Translations under genes and position numbers: made by a program
In this document: piece after piece, positions 6,809-7,027 of the stretch
Layout of the letters: each line of letters starts with the position of its first letter
Position numbering within the stretch: the first letter of the stretch is position 1
From: Sulfurimonas sp.
Lineage (GTDB): Bacteria > Campylobacterota > Campylobacteria > Campylobacterales > Sulfurimonadaceae
Reading direction: 5' to 3'
Length of the DNA stretch: 7,027 bases
NCBI GenBank assembly: GCA_027858865.1
Contig: JAQIBW010000099.1
Coordinates: 1 to 7,027 of the forward strand
Notes under the pieces: model-generated
The model's input: only the letters and a program-made list of their open reading frames with translations
Told to the model about the DNA's origin: nothing
The model's database searches: none

Positions 6809-6815
6809 TTAGTTA
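6809..6815 (-). repeat. 7-bp direct repeat TAACTAA, copy upstream of sulP
   Basis: Same orientation and sequence as 5129-5135. Its first three bases are the stop codon of the hydrogenase small subunit and its last base abuts the SulP ATG. Joining the two copies would leave the small-subunit stop followed by 17 nt, including AAGAGG, before the large-subunit ATG. Confidence 0.4.
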
Positions 6816-7027
6816 AACTTCATCTTTTTCATCTTCATACTTTCTCTCATTTGCAAACTTATCAAAAAAGCCCATCTCTACACAGCCCATACAGCCATGT
6901 CCTGCTTGAACAGGCCAGCTAGTGCCTCCGTTAAACTTCATAGTCGGGCAGTTTACAATAGTATAAGCTACTTTACAACCCATCTCAAATAAACAAAAAC
7001 CTTATTAAGCACAAAAATCTCCCCAAT
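6813..7027 (-). pseudogene. hydA: [NiFe]-hydrogenase small subunit, C-terminal part, with two in-frame stops
   Basis: The window holds only the C-terminal end of the electron-transfer subunit. The clean frame (6813-7001) encodes 62 residues beginning GFCLFEMGCK, which carries two cysteines of the distal [4Fe-4S] site. NCP and AGHGCMGC follow, with the three cysteines of the medial cluster; Pro in SWPV is typical of a [3Fe-4S] centre. The protein ends 22 residues after the last Cys in an acidic/lysine-rich tail. There is no C-terminal membrane helix, unlike Wolinella or Campylobacter HydA. Immediately upstream the frame reads WGDFCA, TAA, TAA, GFC: homologous-looking sequence on both sides with two consecutive stops (7002-7007). 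GCK is followed by Val-Ala where Gly-Pro is the rule. Either the gene is inactivated or the bases near the window end are wrong. The N-terminus, and hence any Tat signal, lies outside. Identity of the fragment is secure; its broken state is not. Confidence 0.8.

Noticed and set aside
1..7027. tRNA, rRNA, CRISPR arrays or riboswitches.
   Set aside because: No cloverleaf, conserved rRNA blocks, spaced repeats or long structured leaders were seen; nearly all bases are in coding genes.

Overview
The window looks like chromosomal DNA from a low-GC, hydrogen-oxidising bacterium, most likely a Campylobacterota member of the Sulfurimonas/Sulfurovum kind. The reasons are the group 1 [NiFe]-hydrogenase large subunit, which from memory resembles Campylobacter/Wolinella HydB, the AT-rich TATAAT promoter preceded by a T-tract and without a clear -35 box, and the dense gene packing. 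The genus assignment is an inference from recall, not from a search.

Left part (1-1933, minus strand): a large membrane protein of the NuoL/HyfB/EchA proton-pumping family that keeps the essential TM glutamate and lysines. A small, very AT-rich 42-codon ORF with a good ribosome-binding site follows it. A 123-bp divergent intergenic region (1934-2056) carries promoters for both directions. Middle (2057-3448, plus strand): a CLC-family chloride channel/transporter, which converges with an 8-bp gap on the hydrogenase large-subunit gene.

Right part (3457-7027, minus strand): an apparent three-gene unit read in the order hydrogenase small subunit (only its C-terminal end lies in the window), a SulP/STAS anion transporter, and the hydrogenase large subunit. 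Finding a transporter between the two structural subunits of a [NiFe]-hydrogenase is the main surprise. The sulP gene is clearly more AT-rich than both hydrogenase pieces (about 31% GC against 41-44% in hand-counted samples). It is also bracketed by a 7-bp direct repeat whose collapse would restore a conventional small-large junction with the large subunit's own Shine-Dalgarno site. This suggests insertion into an existing operon.

The small-subunit reading frame has two consecutive TAA codons 20-25 bases from the right edge of the window. It is therefore either a broken gene or a sequence error near a contig end. If intact, the hydrogenase would oxidise H2 and feed electrons through FeS clusters to an acceptor. 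The NuoL-like protein would conduct protons or Na+, and SulP and CLC would move anions. All three carriers concern ion movement, but no functional link between them is shown by the sequence.
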